NCBI GenBank assembly: GCA_026260175.1
Contig: JAKCWW010001904.1
Coordinates: 555-64,554, forward strand
Source: Reticulitermes lucifugus
Lineage: Eukaryota; Arthropoda; Insecta; Blattodea; Rhinotermitidae
Direction of reading: 5' to 3'
Length of the DNA: 64,000 nt
In this document: one piece after another, positions 46,309 to 56,629 of the stretch
Layout: each line of letters opens with the position of its first letter
Position numbering within the stretch: position 1 is the first letter of the stretch
The notes under the pieces: generated by a model
Database searches by the model: none
Told to the model about the DNA's origin: nothing
What the model saw: the letters and a program-made list of their open reading frames with translations, nothing else
Made by a program: the position numbers and the translations under genes

Positions 46309-48002
46309 AAATCAAAATAAAACACCGTGCGGAAGGAAGAGAATTGCTCTGTTGCTTGGTATTCAAGCCACACGAGTTCAGTGTTTGTGTGGAAAGTTTC
46401 TTGTTGCTTTTAGCAGTTTTATGTTCTGTTGAACAGGAATCTCATGATTATTTAGCACATTTTTAATCATTCACAGTTTTGGACATTGTCCTTCGTCCGT
46501 ATTTAAAATAAATTTTAATTTTATTTTAAAAATTTACTTTTGACAAAGTCCAAAAGAGTGAATGATTCCAAGCCGCCATGTCCTACACACTCTGCATCAT
46601 ATCTTGCCAGTCCGCCTTCCTTCCTGCAGACGTGTGATTGTAAAACACAGCTGCATATTAGCACTAGCGCCCAGTAAACTTCATTAAAAACAAATGGAAA
46701 AGACACTTTTATATTTACGTTCCGTAAAAATGTATACTGACCCACAATACTATCAAAAGTCCTAAAGCTTACAGACGAACCTCTGTCTTTAGACGCTCTG
46801 AGATACCTCTCTGCAACACGTACGTCTTCGCATATTCAACGCAATTCTTTCAACTGCGTAGGTTATACATTGCACTGGGGAAATGAGAGTATTATATCGA
46901 TTTACTAAGGAGTTCAAAGAAAGAAGTGGTGGCCTCGGTGACATCTCATTTCAACAATAACATAAAAAGATACGTCAAACAATCAGTACAACTGGCCTGT
47001 CGGCTGTAATTCGAACACAAGTCCTCCAGTAAATGGAGTCCTTCAACATTTGTTATACAGGATGAAATATTTCATGGCCTTATGTTTGGCAAAACGACGG
47101 AAGTACAGTATTACACTTAGAATTAGGCAGAACGAGTGAGCCCCTTAGGGAAACCAGCAAAATACTTTATACCAATGTTAGGACAAGCGATCCCTTGGGC
47201 GCACTGTGATACGTACGCAATCCCAAGTGACTGACCGTCTATGCACGACACTGTAGGACAATGCCTCGCTGTAACGATGACTTCCTTAACAAGATGTAGT
47301 ACTGGGATTGTGTGCTTAGCCTACACACACACACACACACATCAGCAGCTTTGAAACATGCAGCGCTAGTCCTGAATGTCCGTTTTAACGTATTAAAACT
47401 GAAGAACAGTAACAAGAAAAACGTAGAAGTGTTAGGAGAGGCACTACACATATTATTACAGGGAAGACAAACAATTTACTGCTCTGAAAGTTCCCTGGCT
47501 CCACACGCTCGTCTTTGTGGTAAAGATAAGCTGGAGGAAAGGTACAGGGTTGGCAAGTGAAGAAGTTAAGCTGTTGAGACGTGGAATGTTAAAGTGTGCA
47601 GCAGAGGGATAAGGTTGAGTATTTGGGCTGAATTTTGTGTTTAGAGGGCAGCATTATGACGAAGTTCTGATAAGGTCAGAATGACTGCGTGTGGGAGAAA
47701 CGTTTGAACTTAATACTTGGAAGGCTACATGAGAAGCATGCAGTGCAACGTAAAATTTGGTTACGAACTCAGAATTTGTCCTATGAGTGTGGAAAATTAC
47801 AATAAAGCTTGATCGATTTGGTTGGTCGTAGGACCTTCAAGATTAAATATAGAATATATTCTAAATTAGATTCATTAATTCAGTTCCTAACTCAAAGAAA
47901 ACGTACTGCGTCTCCGTTACAAATTCTTCTTCGACTGTGTGTCCCTGACGATTAAGGCACTACGCTTCATGAAAAGTTAGGGAACTACTCTCGCAAAGAC
48001 AA
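46309..48002. other. No gene identified
   Basis: Holds an (AC)n run at 47322-47341 and an 82-codon plus-strand frame at 47312-47560 that starts inside that run. Nothing recognisable. Confidence 0.5.
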
Positions 48003-48261
48003 AGCATCACAGCCCAGATGCCTTGAATCTTCAAACACAAAGAAATAAGCGCACAGCATCACAGAACAGAAGCCTTGAACCTTCAAACACAAAGCAATAA
48101 GCGCACAGCATCACAGCCCAGACGCCTTGAACCTTCAAACACAAAGCAATAAGCGCACAGCATCACAGCTCAGACGCCTTGAACCTTCAAACACAAAGCA
48201 ATAAGCGCACAGCACACAGCCCAGACGCCTTGAATCTTCAAATACAAAGCAACAAGCGCTC
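48003..48261. repeat. 52-bp minisatellite, 5 units
   Basis: Units start at 48003, 48055, 48107, 48159 and 48211. The unit is approximately agcatcacagcccagacgcc + ttgaaccttcaaacacaaag + caataagcgcac. Units 2-4 are nearly identical; units 1 and 5 are diverged, and unit 5 has lost one base. The minus strand reads part of it as repeated CFVFEGSRRL peptides. A real protein is not supported because the 52-bp period does not keep frame. Confidence 0.95.
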
Positions 48262-49600
48262 TTTATTGTATTATGCGTATAAATGTAATGTGTCAGCAAA
48301 ACGCAGGAATAACAGCACTTAAACACGGTCACAAAACATTTATTATCAATAAAATAACTTGTCAATTACTCTGGCAAAATGTTTGGACTATAACTTGTCA
48401 TCTTTAAGTTGATTTTAAAAGTATAGAAATTTAAAATCTAAAACTATATAAATATAAACTATAAAGTCTTACATGCCCGTTTTTTGTATTGACATCTCAT
48501 TCCGTACAAAAATGTTGCATTAAACATTGCCTTAATCTTATATATTTTGCTTTTCTTTATATCTTATAAGTTATCGTCCATTTATTATGTCGTGATTTGT
48601 TGCAGATATATTCCCTATTGCATGCCTTTTTACTGGTAAAGTGCGTTTTATATTGAATAATCTATATAACGAAATAGTGTCATTCTCAATCACTGTAATA
48701 AATTATCATTAATTAACAAATTAATTTACATATGTGGTTGTAAGATTTTTAAATACATCTTATAATTTTATTATTACTTGGGTGAAAATAGTTTAATAGA
48801 TATGGTTTGTTTTTAGACGGAATATCGGTTTAAAATTTCCATAGAAAAAAATACATAAAAAACCGTGTTAATGTCGATACGTCTTTAATGTAGATTGTAG
48901 ATATCACATTGAATAGAATTAATGTAAGTAATTAAGTGGTAAGGGAGGCTAAGGTCAAACTTAAAGAACCGTAATGCCATACAAGAAAGAGGAGAGAATT
49001 AAGTGGTATTAAATATCATACTGTGACCGATCTTATTGTTTTAGTACGTACGTACAAATTTGTATTGTAGTTTTATGCTTATCCACTTCCTGAAACAGGT
49101 TATACTATGTCAACACACTTTCACTACTAGGAAGTTACTGACGCTCACGGAGGTATGTGTTGTTTACTATACTAGTATGGGAACCGAAATGCCATCTATG
49201 GCTCTTTAAGTTTTACTAATATGTCAAACATTTGCTTTCACTAAGGGTGTTTTGTCTTCAATTGGGTTACCATTTTTTCTTTCTCTGTACATATAGAATT
49301 TTATAGTATATATATGATTTTCTTTATTTGTAATAACAAAATATAATATTTTCGATTGGTCCTATGGCATGTCCATGCTCTAATGTACGGCAAATTTAGA
49401 ATTATTGTTATTGTTTCCAAAAGACGGAATATGTTCTTTAAATCTGGTTTCAAATTTCTGTCTTGTCTGCCTACTTGACCATTATATTTGTTGTAACAAT
49501 CTGGACGTGTTAGCTAGTACACTCCAGTACTTTTAAATTTTGATTTATTTTTCATTTACAAAACCACGTCAATGTACAAGCTACAAACATACATAACAGT
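48262..49600. other. No gene identified
   Basis: Extremely AT-rich with almost no open frame. No repeat family was recognised. Confidence 0.55.
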
Positions 49601-49610
49601 ATGGTTTTTC

Positions 49611-49650
49611 ACCACTCCTACATGTTTCGGCACGTCTGTGCCATCCTCAA
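49611..49650 (-). other. TTGAGGA - hairpin - CCGAAACATG motif
   Basis: The minus strand reads TTGAGGATGGCAC, loop agac, then GTGCCGAAACATGTAGG, with a GGCAC/GTGCC stem. It is the counterpart of 40378-40412 and probably the end of the same repeat. Confidence 0.5.
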
Positions 49651-49810
49651 AGAGTTCGCACACCAAATTTAAAATTTGCTGGAATATACGTAATTAATTA
49701 CATTTGTAATATTCGTGATATATATATATATATCATTCAGCAGATAAATATAAAGTGCAGGGTGGTTCATGTACATAAACATATTATAAGTATAAAACAT
49801 TATAAAAGTC

Positions 49811-49811
<1 letters not shown>

Positions 49812-49840
<29 letters not shown>
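49812..49840. repeat. (TACA)n microsatellite
   Basis: About seven perfect ACAT units. Confidence 0.95.
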
Positions 49841-49844
<4 letters not shown>

Positions 49845-51071
49845 TGATTTTTGTAGTTTGATGTAAAATATATAAAATATAGAGGATGATTAAAATTCTG
49901 CGTTAAGCACATCGTTGCCGCATTTGTCTACGTATACAAACTCTAATGTTGCTTTCGATCCATTATGGATCATGTCCCTGTGTTGCGTGCCGTGTATTTT
50001 CTGCAGCGGGTGACTGCATACTGAAACTGTTTTATTGTCTAAAGTTCTATTCATATTTAGGATTTTACTAATGGTGGTATTAGTTCTAATATGCATTTCC
50101 CGGTTTTCATTTCTTAAAAAGGTTTGTGATACATTTCACTTCTTTACCTGTAAAGGTCCTAAGTTACGGTAACACAATGGGATGTCGAACATCAAAATAG
50201 AAGGCAGAAACTTGCAAGGTTAAAATATGCGGTACATATAGTAAGCACTAAGCTTCAAAGGGTTAAAATATTTCAAGGATTTATTTCATGTTAGCTTGAT
50301 TTGTTCTTCCTTTTTTCTGTTTAGAATATCTTCCTGTTTGTGTTTTACTTTTCAGATATATCCTTTTTCATTTACAGTCAAGGCTGCGACTGGTGATTAT
50401 TTTTTAATGCCTTAGCTAATTTAATTTTGAACTCATACCGTTGTGTATATAAACTAACCAATCCTCTTTGAAGGGTTAGCCCAGGTCGTGCTCACAGAGT
50501 GCATTTAGGGAACAGTGTTCGAATTCCGCGCAGATAAGCAAAAAGTGTCTACACCAACTACACGATTACATTTATGAATACACGGAAATTACACTTTGCT
50601 CTCCAATTATTTTTCTACATCATAAATAAACATTTATGACTTTGAAAAAGAAGCGAACGGGAAATCTGAATAGTGCAATTGCACAAAATTGCCCATTCCT
50701 TATGGTGATATTGCGCAGTTTGCAGTGTAATTCTGCGCTCCTACACAAACGCCTTCATTTTTTCACTACACATATTTATTTAACAGAACTTATGAGAACG
50801 GAACGGGATTGAAAATCAGATAAGTGCTGCTTAAAAATAATAAGAAGAAAAACGTATTTATTAATTACCGCCAGAAATAAGAACAATGAATTTTAAAACA
50901 TGTAGTACATATATACAACTAACAAAATTAATTGCTGCAGCATGTTTCAGAGACTTGTGACATTATTTGTTTGTTCCAAAATCTCCCTTTCTTGGTGCAC
51001 ATGTCAGACGCATCCTTCTTTGCAGAATTACATTCACTATATGCTGAGTGAGCCCAGTATTAAAAGTTTAT
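49841..51071. other. No gene identified
   Basis: A tRNA-like box pair lies at about 50470-50540 (listed separately). The lower-coordinate end of the pogo-like element may extend into 50680-51071, but its terminal repeat could not be fixed. Confidence 0.4.
50470..50540 (+). other. Degenerate tRNA-like sequence
   Basis: 'agggttagcccaggtcgtgc' and, about 35 bases on, 'cagtgttcgaattccgcgca' have the spacing of A and B boxes. The B-box-like GTTCGAATTCC is good but the A box is poor, and no cloverleaf can be drawn by eye. It may be the head of a decayed SINE; a functional tRNA gene is unlikely. Confidence 0.3.
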
Positions 51072-51745
51072 TCACATACATCGTAATCCTCCATTTCGTC
51101 CCGATTCTCCACAGAATGAACATAAGTGTATGTCCGAATGAAAAGCATCAGCATCATCCAGCTTATCATCACAAAGTTCGTTTCCACCAATTTCGTCAAA
51201 TTTCTCATAATCGCTGTCTTTTTCTTGTTCATCGACAGATGTAACCTCTTCACATAGCTGCGAAGTCTTCTTACTTTCAGTTTTCAATAGAAGTTTAATT
51301 GCTATCTTACTATGCTGAATGCTCGACCGAATTCTCTAGAGACCTTCCTGATTTCACTGAATCAAGCGCTGCCTCTAGCTGTTCTTCCATGTAATTTGTC
51401 CATGCAGTTTTCCTCACAAATGCTCTTGGTAATAAATTAACGTACCCATACACCGGTAGGAATTTCACAAGCCAGGAATACAAATACTGGTTACAGTCTC
51501 CTAGAAGCAGAAACATCAGTGGCCAGACAAATTATTATTCTGCCATCAAAATGTAGGCAGCAAGGTTTCTTTAGAAAGTTGATAACCAGCTAATACATTC
51601 CATCGCATTACATCCCAGAAGGCAACGATAGGTAAATTATTTAAGTGCACTTGACACGCAGTACACGCTTTTACCATAATGCAGGGCAAAGTTGCGATGC
51701 ACAGAAGTGCCCAATTACGCTGCCCAGTATTGCCCCACTGTGACA
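51072..51745 (-). mobile_element. pogo/Tigger-like transposon, internally deleted
   Basis: On the minus strand the 5' end (51745-51690) reads CAGTGGGGCAATACTGGGCA, the style of pogo/Tigger terminal repeats in insects. Then come an F-repeat insertion (51548-51632), a segment (51450-51313) translating to PRAFVRKTAWTNYMEEQLEA and ALDSVKSGRSLENS, which resembles the HTH_psq DNA-binding N-terminus of pogo-like DDE transposases, and after a short break a C-terminal region (51287-51072). That region is acidic (SDYEKFDEIG, DDKLDDADAF) and ends in LCSFCGESGRN, like the Cys-rich tail of those transposases. The whole DDE catalytic middle is missing, so the copy is non-autonomous. The 3' terminal repeat was not found. 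Confidence 0.6.
51548..51632 (+). repeat. F-repeat arm inside pogo-like element
   Basis: 'gtaggcagcaaggtttcttt', 'agaaagttgataaccagcta' and 'catcgcattacatcccagaa' align with the arm at 56014-56092. The minus strand encodes VAFWDVMRWNVLAGYQL, a clear FWDVxP-type peptide. It sits between the presumed 5' terminus and the HTH-coding part of the pogo-like element, which suggests a nested insertion. Confidence 0.6.
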
Positions 51746-51749
51746 CGGT

Positions 51750-53197
51750 CTATTCATACGACACATTCACACGTTCTGTGTCGTTACTTTTATTGGAATG
51801 AAGCTGTGAACAAGCTTCAGTGTACAAAGGAGTGCAAGTTATGTATAACAACATAAATTTAAAAAAAATGTTGCACGTAAATCTGAAACATTCAGAACGT
51901 CAAATTTAAAAAGGGTAAGGGGAAAAAATAATTTTCTTCTGTACTCAAGGCACAGCTACTGTAACTGCGCCTAATCATTGCCTGTAGGCAAGCTGCAGCA
52001 CAATTCAGACATTCGTATTACTTACCGGTCTTAAGAAAAATTAATGTGCAGAATTACCCCCTTCTCCCCTATGTGTTTTATACCCCTTAAAACATTAACT
52101 GATTGGTCTTTATAAGCCACATGGGGCACGTTTACTGCTCAGTACGAACTGAATACTTGTACACAATTCAGGTTAGTCCTATACTTTAAACCTATCACGA
52201 AGTTAATCTAAATACAAGATATGTAAAACTCTGCATATTTCATTTTCTCCCGACATGCTTCGGGCCTACACCTTTAGCAAATGCCTATCACATTTTATAT
52301 TAGCAACGCTTAATTAAAGGAGAGTTAAACAACACTCTTAAACTAACTACTTTCGCTGAAACGTAAAAAAATTCTGTGACAGGTTCTACATATATGTTTA
52401 TGCGTGGCCTTGAAAGCGTTATGTCGGGGAAACTGAAATACATAAGGATAGTGCCTGAAGAATGTTGTAATTAGACAGTTAAGGCTATTATAAGTAATTA
52501 ATTTTTCTACGGTCATGTGATTATAATTTTACTCAAACTACTTTGCTCTCATTCCTGAAACGTGGAAACATTTACAGTGGGAGTTCCATGGCTCACGACT
52601 CGCCTACACCTGTACCAGACATGAGCATGACGGCGCTAGAAGGGGCTCAGAAGAAAACTGATTTTATAAAACTGCGAACTGATCAGACCTCAGTTCAAAA
52701 AGTTCTATCGTCCTTTTGTCGTTTAGAAGAAACTGTGAATACTTTAAACATAAAGGCCTAAAGGGAATTTATCCTTCCAATTCCCCACCCCACCGTCTTC
52801 TCATTCACCACGTAAGAGCCGTGGACGATGGGCGCTTTCCGCAGTCTGCTTATTCCGCTTCCGGTGCGAGTTCCGTCACATTTATATAGAAGATGGGCAT
52901 TACTGGAGATTGACACCTCAGTATAGGACGCTGCTAACGCTGAGAAGCGTGGGCGATACAGCTGCTTGGGAACGTTCGCCTCACTTTTCCTGCAACTGGA
53001 ACCCCAGTATTGTATGCTTACTTAAGTTCACAAATCACTTCCCTTTTCCGAAGCTTAACGCAAAGAGTTGTTTAATATAAGTACTAGTAGTATCAAATTA
53101 TATAAATGGGTTTGTTGGTTTGTAGATTACTGTCTCGAAGAAACGACGACAGCAGACAAGTTTTCTGCAAACGAATGTCGATGTTTCATATCTGTCT
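51750..53197. other. No gene identified
   Basis: A 72-codon plus-strand frame (52543-52761) of ordinary composition (…SMTALEGAQKKTDFIKLRTD…) is not recognised and lacks support as a gene. Confidence 0.45.
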
Positions 53198-53411
53198 ATG
53201 CAAGCATGTATGTACGTTTGCATGTATGTGTGTGGAGGGATTATATATGTATGTATGAATGTATGTACGAATGCATACATGTATGTATGTATATATATGT
53301 ATGTATGTGTGTATTTATGTACGTATGCATACATGTATGTATGTATATGTGTATGTATGTGTGTACGTATGTACGTACGTATGTATATATGTATGTATGT
53401 GTGTACGTACG

Positions 53412-53442
<31 letters not shown>

Positions 53443-53455
53443 GTAAGTATGTAAG
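53198..53455. repeat. (GTAT)n-type microsatellite, about 250 bp, imperfect
   Basis: Mostly GTAT units with GTAC, GTGT and GCAT variants. Because the unit is 4 bp, it yields long open Met/Tyr/Cys/Val frames on the plus strand and His/Thr/Ile frames on the minus strand, up to 124 codons. These are artefacts of the repeat. Confidence 0.95.
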
Positions 53456-53674
53456 CATACACATATATTCCGAAATTGTTTATGGATTCATTTTAAATCT
53501 GAAATAAATGGTACGATCTACCGTGATGTGTGGGAACGTCCTGCTATAAGAGTAAATAAATATTTTTCGATCTGTCTCCAAATTATTATAAGATTGTTAG
53601 TCATAAAGTAAGTCTACAACATAAATATTCTAGGTTCTGCAGTTTTGCCTCTAATAATTACAGTTCAGGCTTAA

Positions 53675-53845
53675 TTGCACGCTACTTTTCCACATACTTT
53701 CCGCCGCAGTTCAGGCACTTATTTTATCGTGTGATGCGCTTTCTGTTCCCTGTTGACGGCAGTCCGTGTCCTGTTATCAGCCATCGTGTCACAACCGTTG
53801 CGAACTCGCTATCTTCTTTAAATTGAGGTCATTTAGCTACAAAAT
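53675..53845 (-). mobile_element. mariner-type transposase C-terminus
   Basis: The minus strand encodes KEDSEFATVVTRWLITGHGL and, after some decay, NKCLNCGGKYVEK followed by a stop. This matches the extreme C-terminus of insect mariner-like transposases (…D.EV..TVTRWLR.Q…KLV.RYDKCLN.GGDYVEK). At least one in-frame stop is present and the catalytic domain is absent, so it is a short relic. It belongs to a different mariner lineage from the relic at 23270-23990. Confidence 0.65.
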
Positions 53846-53849
53846 TATT

Positions 53850-56013
53850 TGCCATGTAAGCTTGGTTTCTGATCGACCCTCGTCGGTATTTGGCTATATT
53901 TTCTCTGCATATTACCATAATGATTAATATTACAGGTCTAATATGTACGAAACTGTGTCTTCAATTCCGTAATAACAAACAACAAAATAAATTGGGGCCT
54001 CGGTAGAAGAAAATTTCAATCTACTGCTTATTATTATTACAATGCGTTATTTATTAAATATGAAGGTATTCTGTATTGTGTCATGCACAGGGTCTCTAGC
54101 CCCCCCCACCCCACCGTACGACAGTTCCATCGCACAGAAAGCCTGCATCCGTCGAGACGTCCTGTGACAGCTGCGGTGATCAGAACCATCAACAAAAGAG
54201 AAGCTCTGCTGTAGGCTTGTTATTGGTAAACGTAACTGCGGCTTCCTGCATTCATCTTTTATCTGCTTTAAGCGTTAATTTTGAGGAACACACTTTGTCC
54301 TTTTCATAACCCCACGCACAGAAAGGAAGGAGAAATTTAATCAACTGAGTACGATCAACTAGATGGACAATACATCCGTTATCATTCACATACCCACTTA
54401 CTCGGCATGTGGACATGCAATCACTGTCGCGCACCGTTATCGAAATGTGGTTACGGTACATCCTATCACGTATGTCAGCGCGTCCTCTAAGTTTTAGTAC
54501 AGAGTGATTTTATAGAACATCTAAACGAGCACTGCTGTTTCAAAACGGACCTGTCACTTCTCTGCTTATGATTGCGTCACACCTGAACCTTACATTGTTC
54601 TAGGTATCGGTTTATTGACGATCTGCCACAGCAAAGTAATGTAGCCCTACAATCTACAGAGTATGGGCCTTATATTTCAGTGTTTCTGAATCATTTCATA
54701 AAAGGCAGAATCGGGCCACAGCTACAGTCAGCCAATAAGCGTTACAGGAAACATGGAAAGAGCTAAATTACAGGTTGGATATATACCGCTCGTCAAACAT
54801 GCTGAAATACAACAATAAAATGCGACAAAGTGCAGTGAAGTAAGTCACAAAGAGTCCTGTTCAACTCTCGCACAGAATGGCGAGACTCAGGCATCTTAAT
54901 GGTAATGGTCAAAGACTATTTAAAGGCACGACCAGGCAATCGTCTTAAAGGACTGCAAGTACGAAAGACAACACAGATTTTCGAACCCAGCAGCTACTGC
55001 ATCAATTGGTGCTGAGCAAGGCCTGATAGGCAGCTTAATTACATAAGACGAACCGAGAATCTTTTGACGCTCAAAAGAAATTAAGTCACTTGTGCAAATA
55101 AACTGCACGCAACACAATCACAGAGGCGACACTAAATATTAAAACAATGTTAACTTCACCGTATTTACATATAAATTAGAATTAAATGATAACAAGAAAC
55201 CACGAAGGTACGCACATTCTTAGCACCGGAATTTGGAAACTTAAAATCACTGTGATTGTAGACCAGTGAGTAAAATAAAAATGTCAGGTAACTTTCATTA
55301 CATGATAGGGAATAACTTGAATTGGATACTTAAAATAAGTAATTACTTAGATTTTAATAAACAAATTGTATATCGAATGTGCTGCACGACAAAGACAAAA
55401 AATTATATTAACATAAAACGTCTTATATATATATTAATAATAAAATGTACCATCAAATGTATCTCCAAATAAACTCGTCATATTTAAAGATTCGTCCAAC
55501 AGGGGGTCAGTGTGTTTCCCACTGAAAAATACGCAATGCATAAAAATAATGCACATAACACAACATGCTTGTAACAGGGCAAACACAAGAGGAATACAAG
55601 ACTGAACAATTTCCATATAAGTTATTCAGTATTTATCACAACGGTAAAATATTATACTTAAGTTTCATGTAAAGTGATGAAGATATTATTCATCTAACAC
55701 AAATCTAAAACTGAATTATCAGTTTTAGAAGAACACAATTAGTTTTAGCAAAATCTGTTTTATTAAATTAGGTTACAGGCGAATGTTGCTTCCTTGAAAA
55801 TTGCAGCTTGTACAGAAAACGAGTGAGACGGGAAACCTGTAACATATAAGAATAGGGGTTGAGTTTCCGAAAGGGCAAGTTTTCGAGCTTTTAAGATAAA
55901 ATTAAGCATTTATGCAATGAGGAGTATTTTCCATTCATATTAAGGTACAAGGTTGGTAAATAAATAAGCAGAACGCGAAACAGGGATGAAAAAATAAATA
56001 CGAGAATTGGGCT
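53850..56013. other. No gene identified
   Basis: A C-rich tract CCCCCCCCACCCCACC lies at about 54100-54115. The frames are short and unrecognised. A GRPVT-like peptide near 54150 was considered and rejected as mariner evidence. Confidence 0.45.
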
Positions 56014-56092
56014 ACCCTGAAGATGGAGGCAGCAATCTCTCCCAAAACGTGGGTACCTATAAACCAATCCACATGGCATCACATCTCAGAAC
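56014..56092 (+). repeat. F-repeat arm
   Basis: ACCCTGAAGATGGAGGCAGC, then TCTCCCAAAACGTGGGTACC, 'aaccaatccacatggcatca' and 'catctcagaac'. The minus strand reads MPCGLVYRYPRFGRDCCLHL, the peptide typical of this repeat. Confidence 0.65.
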
Positions 56093-56548
56093 AAATAAAT
56101 AAAAATCAAAACTTTTAAGGAAAATATAAATTTAAAATTGTGTTAATTATTAATGGGGCCAAATCTTTCTTACGGCTGATGGCTGGAGTAGTTAAGTCAT
56201 CAATGTTGCATGATTCAAGATGGCGCAAGTGAAGGGGAAAGCTAAAATAGAAGAGCAGATGCGCAAAAACTCTTATAGCGAGAGTCGCCTATATTGTTAC
56301 ATGACGTCAGGGAATGGATTAGCTGACGTGGAATCAAGAAGTTGAGAAATACTCATAAAATTCCGTTTCTTACAACAAACAAAATCGTTTACCTAATATT
56401 CATTCTTACATTAAAGCTAACAAAAATTGCGAGATTTGAGGTTCTCATAGGGACGAATATGTAAGTTGCTGTTTTGTTGGTTGTGATGTCGTTTGGCCTG
56501 GTAGAAACTTACTGATGCTTCGGGCGAAAGCATTGCTTCACTTTTATG

Positions 56549-56627
56549 CCCTGAAGATGGAGGCAGTTTGTCCCTCGAAGTGTCGGTATATATCTATCAC
56601 GCTACATGGCGTCACATATCAGAAGAC
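56549..56627 (+). repeat. F-repeat arm
   Basis: CCCTGAAGATGGAGGCAGTT, then GTCCCTCGAAGTGTCGGTAT, 'tatcacgctacatggcgtca' and 'catatcagaagac'. It lies about 530 bp from the previous copy in the same orientation. No reverse arm was found between them. Confidence 0.65.
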
Positions 56628-56629
56628 CT

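Noticed and set aside
48135-48365. Minus-strand frame with repeated CFVFEGSRRL peptides
   Set aside because: It reads through the 52-bp minisatellite. The period is not a multiple of three, and the apparent peptide repeat holds only for part of the array.
53068-53507. Overlapping long open frames on both strands, up to 124 codons, rich in Met/Tyr/Cys/Val or His/Thr/Ile
   Set aside because: They are produced by the (GTAT)n-type microsatellite; a 4-bp repeat without stops is open in all frames.
54120-54210. SRRPVTAAVIRTINK-like peptide on the plus strand, considered as a mariner N-terminal piece
   Set aside because: Only a few residues agree with GRPVT/GRPRT motifs, and it is on the opposite strand to the mariner C-terminus nearby.
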